The notes beneath the pieces are model-generated. The model was not told the origin of the DNA. It did no database searches and saw nothing but the letters and a program-made list of their open reading frames with translations. Shown here in pieces: positions 1 to 11,140 of a stretch of DNA of 64,000 nucleotides. Origin of the DNA: Golubevia sp. BC0850 (Eukaryota; Basidiomycota; Exobasidiomycetes; Golubeviales; Golubeviaceae); the NCBI GenBank assembly GCA_012976225.1, contig JAAVVG010000004.1, positions 620,001 to 684,000 on the forward strand. Reading direction: 5' to 3'. Position 1 is the stretch's first letter, and every line of letters starts with the position of its first letter. A program made the translations under genes and the position numbers.

Positions 1-9
1 GACTTCATC

Positions 10-2787
10 ATGACACCGGCTCCCTCTCTTCCCTCATTAACAGTCTTTCTATTCCTGCTAACGATATTGTCAATATTCACTCAAGTGAGTCAATCCACTC
101 CAATTTTTTCGGAACTCGACAGGAGATGTGAGTACGAAGAAGAAGAAGTCTCGTGACGTTGTTGACCCATCCTTGCTCTTCTCGACTTCTGAGCGTCACT
201 TTACCTCTGCCCCTTCCTCCCTCCCCAACTTTTTTCCTCAACCTCTCACTTTTCAATAATCAGATGTCACTAACTTTCAAGCTCCCTCCGGTTATCGATT
301 CTCATGGGGTGTAGATTCCAAACGTCTCTCCTACAAACTCACTTCTTCAACCCCATTTTTGACTCAAGCTCCTCTAACAGGAACCGCTGTCACTCAATTA
401 CAAGTGAGCTCATGTGCTCTTCTTTGTGAGAAGACTGTCAAGTGTGCGTTCTTCCATCCAGTTCAAATGAGTGGATCTTCAGATGGGAACGTGATGTGTA
501 ATCTTTACCAGGCAAAGGTTGGGAAAGCAAGCGCTACCATTACTAACGGATCTGGAACTCTCAACGGAAGAGTCACTTATAGCTATGGGTTCACTAGAGA
601 AGCGGGTCAGGTTTCATCAGTTTCATCAAGTTCAGGTGTGCCGTCGACAACTAGTTTCAGAACTAGCTCCCAATCTTCTTTGACAACAACTTCCAGGACT
701 GCTTCCACCACTACAGCGATCTCAAGAACAACTTCTTTGATGTTAACCTCTAGAACTTCATCAACGTCAGCGAGCTCATCTAGCCGTCTTTCTTCCACTA
801 GCACGGTCAAGACTTCTTTCTCAGGGTCTTCTTCTACTACCTTATCCTCTTCCTCACTACAAACATCCAGGACTACCTCAACCTCTTCGACCATGTCAAT
901 CACAGGTTCCTCAGCTTTACCCACCTCTGTCGCTCTCACATCTCCCTCAGGTTATCGATTCTCTTGGGGAGTAAATTCCAAACGGTTATCATTCGGAGCA
1001 TCGACCGGTGCTTACTTAACTAGAACCTTTCTATCAGGATCGAGTTTGGGACAAGATCAAGTTAATCTCTGCTCTCAGAGTTGCGAGAGTTTCAAAGGCT
1101 GCGGATTCTTTCATCTAATCTTACTCACGGGAAATGCAGACGGAGATGTGATTTGTTCGCTCTATTCAGCTGGATGCGACAGTAGTAAGGCGACGTATAC
1201 CACTGGAAGTGGTTCAATCTCGGGAACAGTAGTTCGATCTTATGGTTTTACTAGAGCGGAAGGTCCAGTTTCTATAGTTGCAGCTCCAACTGGACTCGCA
1301 ACTTATCCACGGAGTCCTTCAGGAGCTACTCTAGTTCAATTCGCTCCTTGCTCTGGAACCAAAGCTACAGTGCCTATGTTCGTAAACGGAGGCTGGGCTA
1401 GCAACTCGGTTTCTTCTGCCAGCAAAGCTTACATCGTCACTGTGAGTAGTTAGTGCTCGGTTTTATCAAAATTCAAAGCTTCTCAAAGACTGACAATCCC
1501 TTCTTTTCTTCTCCTTTCCATCGAAACGACAGCACGGGGCTGGTCGCGACTTCGACGATGCCTACTCGGAAGTTTCTCCTCTTGTCGAGGAAACTGATGT
1601 CCTGGTATCTCCAGCCTTCTACTTATCTACAGACATACCAGCTATCTCTTCACCCAATCAGCTGTCAAATTGGTTCAACGTGTCGTCTAATCTAGGATGG
1701 TATTCTTATTTGGATACTGCTGGAGGAGCGGACGCAATTTCGCCAACGTCAGGAGCCTTCGTCGCCACTGAAGCATGTTCAACATTTTCGGTCTACGACT
1801 CATTAATCGCCCTCTTCGGAGACAAATCAATGTATCCGAATCTTAAACAAGTAGTTGTCCTAGGTCATTCGAATGGGGGTGCTACAGTAATCAGATACAG
1901 TATTTTCCATCAGCATTCAAATGGACTTCCGATTAGATTTGCAGCTGCCAACTCTCCCACAGCACCTTACTTTACGCAGAGAAGACCTTGGGCTTCCAAT
2001 GATTCCAGCATCAACAGTTGGATTTACGGATTCGATGGAGGTCTCAGCAGCTACGTTGCGGCTCGGATGAAGGACCTACCAACCCTTTTCAGAGAGTGGT
2101 GTGCCAAAGACGTTAGGACTCTGACAGGTAATATGGATACCTATGCTAGGTAAGCCGACTTTGAATTGTCTCAGTCTCGAAAAAGATCCTCACCTAGGAG
2201 TGTTGAAGTGGATCCCTTCTTAGGCTTCGACTTCAGAGACTCGTTAGTCTGGTGCTTGTACTGATGCCCATTCACTTTGCATGACCTTTCGCCTTTCATC
2301 ACCTCACTGCAACTCTCAGGTACCCCTGGGGTGATCAGGCGCCTGGAGCAAGAGCTCAAGGTGGTGTAGACAGAAGAGATCGTAATTAGTGAGTTCTTTC
2401 GAGCCCTGCAACACTCCGCTTTCCGCATCTTCTAACCCCAGCTTCTTCGCGTTCCCGTATCACAGCCTCTATTGGGCGTATCGAAATCGACTCGCTTCCA
2501 CTTCCAATGACATTTCAGCTTTCAATATCTGGGGCAATCTGACAGCTTTGGATCCTGGTACCTCGAGCTGGTCAGTCCCATCATTCTCGCATCAAAATTG
2601 TGTCGTAGCAGGGATAGGACACGTTGGCTCGGACATGTGGGTTTCTGTGAGTCTGCTCTCCAATCTCAAAGAAACACAAAAGATCTTTACTTCTTTTCTG
2701 ACGCAATTCGTTCCCCCACAGGACTGTGGTCAAGCTGCTTTGTTTCAAGATTCTCTCCCCTCTGGTTCCGCTCCCCTTCGCCCTTAG
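10..2787 (+). CDS. Secreted alpha/beta hydrolase with two PAN/apple-like domains (742 aa)
   Basis: Spliced model 10..127, 264..1441, 1533..2149, 2320..2388, 2466..2646, 2722..2787; all junctions are GT-AG and the frame closes. The start is chosen because the first about 29 residues form a signal peptide (hydrophobic core VFLFLLTILSIF). Two Cys-rich repeats (about residues 40-155 and 265-370) share C-x3-C-x5-C-x-FFH and a later C-x-LY, like PAN/apple modules. They are separated by a Ser/Thr-rich, probably O-glycosylated linker of about 100 residues. The C-terminal half has a serine nucleophile elbow GHSNGG and a late GIGHV that probably supplies the catalytic His. This suggests an extracellular esterase or lipase; the substrate is unknown. 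The gene at 3686 is a tandem paralogue with only one PAN-like repeat. The hydrolase fold call is inference from the elbow, the late His and the overall order. Confidence 0.8.
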
Positions 2788-3685
2788 AGCTCAGGATTTC
2801 GCTCCCCCTTCTCTTGCTCATTTCTATATCATATCATTTTCATGTACATGCTATACATACAGTCCGCACTACGCCAGCTCCAGCAGTTCTCCTTATCCCC
2901 ATTCACGTCTCGTCACGATGCAATTATCACGCCCCATGCCTTCCCCTTCTGGAATTCATAAGTCACGCGATCTCCATTTGTAGTTGCTTATTTTCTCTCA
3001 ATTTTTTTCTCCGCGGAACGTCTATTTCCACAAAGTGGAGCACTCACTCACCGACAGGACGGATGGCTTCCGGAGTGTCTCCGCTGATCACCTCTTGGCG
3101 ATCCGAGCGTCTCGACGTCGATGAAAAAGAGAAGGAAGATCTTCAATCCCAGTCAGGTCTCCCAGACACTGCTTTTCTTCGGTTTTCCCCCTGATTCATT
3201 TTGTTTCTATTTTGACGCCACTTTCAAAGCTTCAACCTCCGGGGAGGACTTTCCTTAATGGGTAAAGGGGAGGGCCAAGAGGACAAGACTCAATCACCCC
3301 CTGCGCGTCACCCACTTTGTGCGGATCTCTACGTGATCGATTTGATCCTTCCCTTCTGTAAGTTTTCCTTCCACATTCCTTTGTCAATGGTCATAAAATC
3401 TGAGCTCAAATTCGAGTCGTCATCGCGTCATCCACCAAACAAATGTACCACACCGACTTGGCGGGAGGGGATCATCGATGATCCTTTCGCGTTTGAACAT
3501 CACCCCTTGCTTCTTGCCCTGAAGTTTCTTGAACTTATGATGTCTCCGAACAGTTACAGAGAAGCCCTTTAAATAGCCAATTCAGGAAGTGAAATCCCCC
3601 TTGTCCTCAGTTCTGTCAGCGCTTCTTTTTTCTCTTTCCTCGATACAAGGCATACCCGGAAACCTTCCCTTCTCCTCTGCTCAAG
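2788..3685. other. Intergenic region between the two hydrolase paralogues
   Basis: About 900 bp with no convincing gene. It holds the 3' region of the first hydrolase and the promoter of the second. Short open frames here lack any family signature or codon pattern. Confidence 0.6.
3568..3575 (+). promoter_or_regulatory. TATA-like box of the second hydrolase gene
   Basis: TTTAAATA lies 110 bp before the ATG at 3686 and is followed by a CT-rich leader. This spacing is typical of a fungal TATA element, but it was called by eye only. Confidence 0.4.
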
Positions 3686-5663
3686 ATGCACAAGTCATTT
3701 CCTCTTCTGGTATTATTCTCACTGTTGGCATCTCTAGTTTCAGGTAGCCCAATCGAATCACGATGTGAGTCTTCTTCCTCTCCATCTCAGCCCCCCTACC
3801 TCGTCCCTAACCCCCTTTTCGTTTATCTCACCCAGACGCCACAAATCTTCAAGCTCCCTCAAATTATAGATCATCCTGGGGTTCTGATGGAAGGCGACTC
3901 TCCTACGGCTCTTCAAGCGGTCTCTACATCGATCGATCCACTCTCCCAAGTGGAAGCCTGGGACAGTCCCATGTAGACACCTGTGCTGAAAGATGTGAAA
4001 GCACCAATGGATGTGGCTTCTTTCATCCAATCGAGTTAGCTGGAGGGAATATCTGCGCTCTCTACAGATCCAAGGTCTCTAAAAGTGAAGCCACATTCAC
4101 TCAAGGGGCTGGTTCTGTCACTGGAGCAGTCCGATTCTCATACGGATTTACCAGAGAAGAAACGGTTCAAGTGGGTGGAAGACATCCTTCTCTTTCACCT
4201 GGATCTACTCTGAGACAGTTTACTCCTTGCAGCTCATCGCAAGGTCAGATCCCACTGATTGTGAACGGACTTTATCAGCCAAGAGCTGGTTCGGGAAGTT
4301 CTAGAGCCACGTCAGCTGTTATAGTTCAGGTGAGTGAGCACCTGATCCAGAAAACAGACTTTCGGAATTGTAGGGGTAACCGCCTTATTTCATCTCTCTT
4401 CTTTTCCTCGAATGCAGCATGGAATGGTAAGTCTCCTAGCTTTCTCGTTTTCGTCTTGACCTTACTTCCAAACGCATTCTCTGACTTTCATGCCTCTTTT
4501 CGACCTTCAGAACTCAAACCTCAAAGACGCGTACGATGCCGTTAGTAACGTCATCGAAGATTCCACTGTTCTAATCGCACCTGGATTCTACGAGACTCGA
4601 GATTCTCCATCCTATAGAAACGGAGTCGCTTCAAACTTCTACGATCCTTCCCGTCACCTCGCTTGGGCCAATGGATGGCTATCTTGGGCCGGTGGTCTCT
4701 CCGGAAGGTTCAACAACCAGGTTCAAACTTGTAGCTCGTTTGATGGATACGACGCTTTACTCGCTCTTCTGGCCGACAAGTCTAAGTACCCCAATCTCTC
4801 ACGGGTCACATTCGTGGGACACTCTAACGGAGCGGCAGCGGTCAGCAGGTGAGAATTCAACTTTGGCTCAAATGTTTCCAGGTCTAACTTTGACTTTGGC
4901 TAATGTCCGAACCATCGCTCCCTTTCTTTCAGGTACTCTATCTTTGCTAACGGCCCTCCAAGAGGAATCAGAGTCAGATACGTGGTCGCCAATGCTCCTA
5001 CTATCCCCTTCTTCACGAAGCATAGACCTTCCCCTGTCCCTGCTGGATGCGATGTTAGTTCGTATGGATACGGACTAGATTCGAACCTTCCAAGATACCT
5101 CACCTCTAGATTCTCTGGTTCAAAGACTGATCTATTTAGGTGAGTTTTGGTTCGCGTTCAGGTTTAAAGCTCCTGTCGACAGCTTTCTGATCACGTTAGC
5201 CTTGATACTCATTATTCCACAGACGTTGGGTCGCCCGAGATGTTCAAACTCTCAACGGAAATGAAGATACGTACTCGGGATTTGGAGATATCGGTTGTCA
5301 AGCTGAAGCGTCTGGTGGTAGAGATAGAAGAGACAGAAACTAGTGAGTAAAGAGTTTCGGAAACTTCTGAGGAACTTACCTGATCATTCTCATCTTTTCC
5401 TCATCTCCCTTTTCAGTGCTCACTGGGCCTACAAAAACATGAGAGCCGGTACAAGTACTGACGTCTCAAAATACAAGGGCTACGTAGCTTTGCGAACATC
5501 AGAGGGGACTGGAGTTCCAGCGATGAGCCCACCAGCTTCAGTCTTCAATCACAGAGATTGCATCGTAGACGGAGTTGGGCACGTCGCATCTCAAATGTAT
5601 TCCAGCAGCTGTGGAAGAGCTGCTATCACTGGAAGATCGATGCCAGCCGGCGCTCGACCATGA
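3686..5663 (+). CDS. Secreted alpha/beta hydrolase with one PAN/apple-like domain (497 aa)
   Basis: Spliced model 3686..3764, 3836..4329, 4418..4426, 4511..4848, 4933..5139, 5223..5342, 5417..5663; the frame closes. The signal peptide is MHKSFPLLVLFSLLASLVSG. One Cys-rich PAN-like domain (about residues 28-150, with CAERC, CGFFH and CALY) precedes the hydrolase domain, whose nucleophile elbow is GHSNGA and whose probable catalytic His is in GVGHV. It is a tandem paralogue of the gene at 10..2787, sharing intron positions and the C-terminal segment around HWAY. It differs by lacking the Ser/Thr linker and second PAN repeat. A 9-nt micro-exon (4418..4426, His-Gly-Met) replaces what is continuous exon in the paralogue (HGAGRDF). 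Probable extracellular esterase; substrate unknown. Confidence 0.8.
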
Positions 5664-6075
5664 ACTTTGAAAAAGTTTTCACTGTAAATACTTTCCCCTG
5701 GGAAACCTTGGATCCCTCTCTCTCTCAACCACTCATTACTCATTCTTCATCTAGATTTATACACCTTTCGATTCTTTCAGATTCTTCTCTTCTCATTTAT
5801 ACTGTAGCTTTAATTCTCTCCTCACAACTTTCAGTCGTCACTCGTACCATTGGTTACCTCGACTCTTGTTAATTCTTCAAAAATCTCTTTTCAATCTCAC
5901 ATTCATCTAACAAGAACACAGCGAATTCGAGAATTTGCCACTCACCTTATAGCGAGCTCGCTGTCAGCTTTCGATCGCGGTTGCTTCTCTCCTCCTTTCT
6001 CTCATCCTCCTTCTCTCCTTCTTCCCCACTCCAGATCCAAGATCATCTGATATTACTCAAACGCAATTTCCCAAG
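5664..6075. other. Intergenic region upstream of GID5
   Basis: About 410 bp, CT-rich towards the ATG at 6076. It probably holds the hydrolase terminator and the GID5 promoter and leader. No gene seen. Confidence 0.6.
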
Positions 6076-9000
6076 ATGACTCTGGACTTCTCTTTGGCCT
6101 CTTCGCCTTCCTCCAACTCTCCAATGATGGAACCGAATTCATCTCCAACTCAACTTCTATCCTCTTTAAGATCCATCAGAAATTCAGTCATAGGCTCAAG
6201 GACAAAGAAGAGCAACTTGGCGTCACATGGTCTCATACCTTACTTCTCTGCTTTGTTGATCTATCCCCTCCCTACTTCAAAGGTAGGAGATGACCTACAG
6301 ACAGCAGCAGCACAAAATCAAGCTTGGAGTTTGGATGACTCTTTGGAGATTAGAGGGTTGGCAGCCACCATTGTTGGTTCTATTGCACATGGTGAGTATC
6401 ATATTGTATCATCAGACTCATTTCAAGTCTGGTAGAGCTAGGGAAAATGCCGAGTAGGGAGTGGCTATCATTAGGAAGCTAGGAGATGCAACCGCTCTCC
6501 GTCTTCTTCTATCTTTCAAGGATTGTTACATAGATATATAAGCTCGCAACACTTTCAAGAATTAGGCTCTTGAAGAGAGCTGGTTCTGAGTTCGGCAAGA
6601 CTAGAAGTGCTGTAAGAAACGGCCTTCATTTCCTCAAACCAAACAAGATCAGACTTTCGTGCTGTCTTGACCTTCTAAGCTCAAAAAGTGTTCTCAACTT
6701 CAATCGGATCTACCGCTATCCTAGTTGGGAGTGGTGTCGAAGTCCAAGCTGCCCAGGTCGGCCTCCCAGAACTAGCAACCCTAACCCACCTCCACTACTC
6801 CCTTCCTCATCTTCAGGCGCAACTCCTCCAACCCTTCTAGCTCTTTTGAGATCTCAAGTCCCATCAACTCTTCTTCAATCGCTGCACGAGCTTGCCCACC
6901 TTTCAACTCAATCACAAGACCCATCAAGCTCTACTTCAACTTCCTCCCCTCTGATTTCCAACCCTTCTTACCTGAAGTTACTCGAATCTTTACTGAGAGC
7001 TCTTCGATCACTTCTTCTATCTCTGGCTGATGAGCTTGCTCCAAGTAATCGATGGGGGATCGGAACAGGCTGGGGATTGGGAAACGGGACAACAGTGAAT
7101 CTAATCAGAGGCAATTACAACCCTTCAACTTCCAAGTCCAATAGTTCGGAAGCTTCGAGAAACGTGTCTGGAACTATGCTTTCTGGTAGAAGCAGTAGAG
7201 AGAAGACAGGATGGGAAGTAGCTGATGCGAATGGAAGGATGGGAGATTGTGATATGGATCTCACTGGGAAAGGTAGAGGGAAATACTCTTGGCGTTTAAA
7301 TCAAGACTGGCCTAGACTGATGAACAATGAATACATTGGGTTTCAGAGAAGAAAGGCAGATGAAGACACATTAATGAAATCGACCTCCTCTTCGGACCTA
7401 CATCAAACTTCGAAGTCTCAATCTCAAGACCGAACCCCCGATTCTGAACAAGCGTTTGATCATCCTTTGGATCCTTATTCTGAGATGATACATCATTCAA
7501 GAATAGCCATGACTAGAACCTTCACTCAAAGGAATCTTCCTCTACTTTTAGGAGCTCTATTCATCATCAATGTTCCAGTCGGACCCGAACCCAAGAATGA
7601 AAAGGCGGGAATGGATTCAAATTCAAATGGAATCGATATCAGTAGACCGATTACACCGGTCGGAGAGAATGGGAGAGAGAAAGGGAAGGGATCGATTGGA
7701 AGAGCTAGGTCTTCAGCTGCACCTCCCGAGAACGGTCGAAGTTCAAGCAGCACGGAGCCCTCTTCCAGCAAGTTCAATCCAGCCTCTAATTCAATCCGTA
7801 GGAGCTCGAGTAGAATGTCTTCAGACGTCAGTTCTCCAAATCTAGAAGGAGACTTCTCCAATCGAATCTCCTCCGATTGGTCGGGAAACGGAACAGTAGA
7901 TTCACTTCCTTTGACTACTAAGTCTAGAGTTCTCAGCATCACCGAACTGGTTTGTGCAATTCTGTCTAGATGTGTAGGGGTCGCTGGAATCGGACCTTTC
8001 AATCCTCGTGGGAACGATGAGATGGAAGAAGAAGAAATGAAGAAACAGAACATCAATTCACCAAAAAAGGAGCTAGAAGTCAGAAGGGAAAGAGTCTTAG
8101 CCTTCAAAGCTAAGGACAGTCCTTGGAGAGTCTTAAGTCAAATCGAAAGGCAAGGAACAGAGGATCGAGGTCGTAGAAAGGAGGGTAAAGGTGTCGGAGA
8201 AGACTTAGAGATGGAACAGTCCAAAGGTCAGGAGTATCCTCATCTTCAAGCTACCCTGCTCAGATCCGCAAGATCAACTTCTAGATCTCAGTCAAGACCT
8301 CCTCGTTCGGATAACAAGACAGAAGACTATAATCACTTGGGGGAAGACATCGACATGGCAGAATCGAACTCGCCGACTTCAAAACTTGAAGAGGCGAGGG
8401 AAGGTCTGGAAGAAGACGAAGACATCATTTCAGCAAATCTAGGAATTCTCAAAATCCTCTTGGATGCTATCGAATGCGGATTTGGGAAAACTCAGGAAGC
8501 AGCGCTTTGGACCCTGGCAGAATTGATGAGGGAGAACTCTAATGCTGGTATCAGCCTGTTTAGGTTACAAACTAGTAGTGGCCTTCTTCCTACTAGCATG
8601 CTCTTGAACTTGAGGAAGGAACCTTCAGCTTCTTTGAGGTTGGCAGCTTTCTCTTGGTGAGTCTCGATCAACACTCCCTCCCCAAGCTGCTCTGCGGCCG
8701 CCCTTCTCTTTCTAATTTCATTCTTCTTTCATTTCCCTTCCCCTGCGCCTTCTGTAGCTTAACTCATATCATCAAGCTCCACCCCTTCACTCCTCGGACC
8801 AACAACTTCGTCCTACACGCCTTGATCGAGTTGTTAGACCATCCTGGAGATGTTCAAATCCAAGCTACCTTCGCTATCGCCAAATTGGTGGGAAACGATC
8901 AAGAGCTTCAAATAATAGCTTGTGAATCTTACGACGTCATCAAGAAGTTGGCGGGTCTGCTCGACAAAAGCTCTGTAGTCACCTCACCTGGCTACGGCGC

Positions 9001-10488
9001 GGCTGGAGGAGGAGGAATCAACGGAATCGCATCCTTGAGTAGGTTGGGCGGGGTAAAGGAGAGCAGAGCTGGTGGAGCTGTGGACGAAGGATTGATCAGG
9101 CTACGAGAGGTGAGTCAACTCGTAGCATAAGCTCAGACGATTTGGTGCTGACGTCCTACTCTCCTCCCCATCCTTGACGCTGTACTCGATAGGGAACTCT
9201 CCTCGCTTTTGCAGCGTTGACTGTCCAAAGAGACGATCTGCGACATCTGTTCGTGGACTACAGCTCTCCTTCGCTGCTTCCTCTCGTCATCTCGTCGCTC
9301 TCAGCTTCCGCCCTTGGAATCAGAGTCGCTGCATGCAGATTAGTCAAATCCTTAAGTCGAAGCGTCAGGATTTTAAGAACAAGTCTCATAGATGCAGGGG
9401 TAGCTGAAAAGCTCCTACACATCTTGAAGAACAAGAACGAACTTGAAGACATGAAGATCGAAGCTTTAGACGCTATCAGCAACTTGGTGATGAAGTTCAG
9501 TCCCATGAAGACCTATCTTCTTGAAAATGGAGCCATCGAGAAACTCGTAGCTTTTTCAAGAGGCGAAGAGGAAACTCAAAGCTCGAAGGAATTGGGTGGA
9601 TCAAAAAGTCTAGTCGAACACCATTCCCTAGGATCAATCGGAATGAAAGTCACCAACGCAAGTACGAAGTATCATGCGCTTTGGGCCATCAGAAACTTAC
9701 TTTATGGATCTGAAATCGATTTAAAACAGAAAGTGATGAACGGTTTAGGTTGGGAGTATGTTGCGGGTCTAGCATTATCTGCGGATGATCAGGTCAATTC
9801 TGACGTTCGGACTCAAGCTTTAGCTCTTGGGATTATGAGAAATTTGATGGAACTAAAGGAGGCCGACATCGATTATGCTTTGAATGGTTTCGGTAGAGAG
9901 AGACTCCTAGACTTGATAGAAAATGTCATTTGGCAAGAGAGAGACGTGGAAGTCATAGTGGAAATTGCTTTCATTCTCGCCAATCTAGCTACTGGGAATG
10001 AGGAACAAAGGAGGTTGATTCTCGATAGAGCCAACCTATTGGATGCCCTTCTTTACTTTCTGGTGAGTTCAGATCCGCCAGTCAGGTTCGAACTTTGACT
10101 GTGCGACCTATCAACTGACACCTAGACCCCGGTTCTATCTTTTCCTGCTGTGGGTTCCCAGAAACATCCAAGCTCCAAGGTCCGAGCTGCAGGGTGTTGG
10201 GCTTCTCTGAACTTGACGCACAAGGCACCTTCTTCCTCATCTTCCTTCTCGGCTTGGGCTCCCTCTCCCCCACCTCCAGCTCCAGCTTCCAACACTACTG
10301 GTACCTTCCTCCCCGCCAGTTCTGCTACTCAATCATCCGCAACTCCTCCAGCTCCCTCTGTTCCAATCGAAGAGCTCGCTCTTCAGAGATTGAAAGCTTT
10401 CGGTTTCGAGGCTCAAGTCAAACAACTGACATCAGACGAAGACCTCGATGTCAGAGACAGAGCTAAGGCTTTAATGACGAGATTTTGA
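6076..10488 (+). CDS. GID5: Armadillo-repeat subunit of the GID/CTLH ubiquitin ligase (ARMC8/GID5/VID28)
   Basis: Secure exons are 6076..6391, 6817..8656, 8758..9109, 9193..10062 and 10162..10488. A further exon probably starts at 6483, and one piece lies near 6685-6735; the structure between 6392 and 6816 is tentative. The protein matches the ARMC8 family from end to end. Early it has LAATIVGSIAHG (human LGSLAMG). Later it has RLVKSLSRSVRILRTS (human SLSRSVQQLRTS), then NLVMKFSPMK, ALWAIRNLLYG and LGIMRNLMEL. It ends with a DVRDRAKALM motif. In the GID E3 ligase this subunit binds the substrate receptor and is needed for glucose-triggered degradation of gluconeogenic enzymes. An unusually long low-complexity Ser-rich and charged insertion (about 6900-8400) separates the N- and C-terminal ARM blocks. 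It converges with the RRM gene downstream. Confidence 0.9.
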
Positions 10489-11140
10489 GGCTCGTTCGTA
10501 GATTCCTGTACTGTACTGTTGGTACCATCATTTGAGCATGTCTCTGTATTCGAAATTCACAACTTCGCGGTTTTACTTAAGCTGCGAAAACAATCAGGCG
10601 CGAGATATCGAGAGAGCTGGAAAGTAGTGTGTTCTTAGGAGGAAACAGAGAGACAATTAAATGTAAACGGAAAAATAAACGAGAGGAGAAGACAAAAAAG
10701 AGATGCAACGATTTGCGCCTTGTAAATTTTAGGTTTGATAGATGAGATGGAGAGCAGAAACTCGAGGTTCGTTACAACTTTTTCAGAGGAGTCACAATTG
10801 TAGAAGAAGATGTTCAGGGAGAAGGGTGAGAGATTGACTTGTGCCCGCCCTAAGAAATGCGTGAAAAGGAAAGAAACGTCGTAAAAAAAGCAACTCTTGT
10901 TATGAAAATGACTAGACCGATTTCTTGAAAGAAGGGATGATTTGAACGGGATATGAGTGAAAGGAAAAACATGATTAAGGAGGTAGAAGTCGTCTTAGAA
11001 TAATAGGCGAGGTTGAAGTTGAGACTGAGGGGAAACAGAGATTCGAGGATGTAAACGATAATCGCGAAATAAAGTTGGAAGAAGAAGTGAAATTGAGGAA
11101 GTCTTGACAGTTGAAATTGACGAAGAGCGTTGGCTCGAGA
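10489..11140. other. Convergent intergenic region
   Basis: About 650 bp of AG-rich (plus-strand) sequence between the stops of GID5 and the minus-strand RRM gene. It presumably carries both terminators and 3' UTRs. No gene seen. Confidence 0.6.

Noticed and set aside
607-939. 110-codon Glu/Val-rich minus-strand frame in the first hydrolase
   Set aside because: Exact antisense of the Ser/Thr-rich linker; composition explained by the coding strand.
2171-2428. 85-codon minus-strand frame at the end of the first hydrolase
   Set aside because: Overlaps a well-supported exon and two introns on the other strand; no features.
6570-6816. Reading frame continuing upstream of 6817 as part of the main GID5 exon
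   Set aside because: The residues do not resemble ARMC8, whereas another frame (VFSTSIGSTAILVGSG) joined by an intron ending at 6816 does.
7526-8107. 193-codon open frame on the minus strand within GID5
   Set aside because: Antisense shadow of a Ser/Glu-rich coding exon; no start context, domain or splice support.
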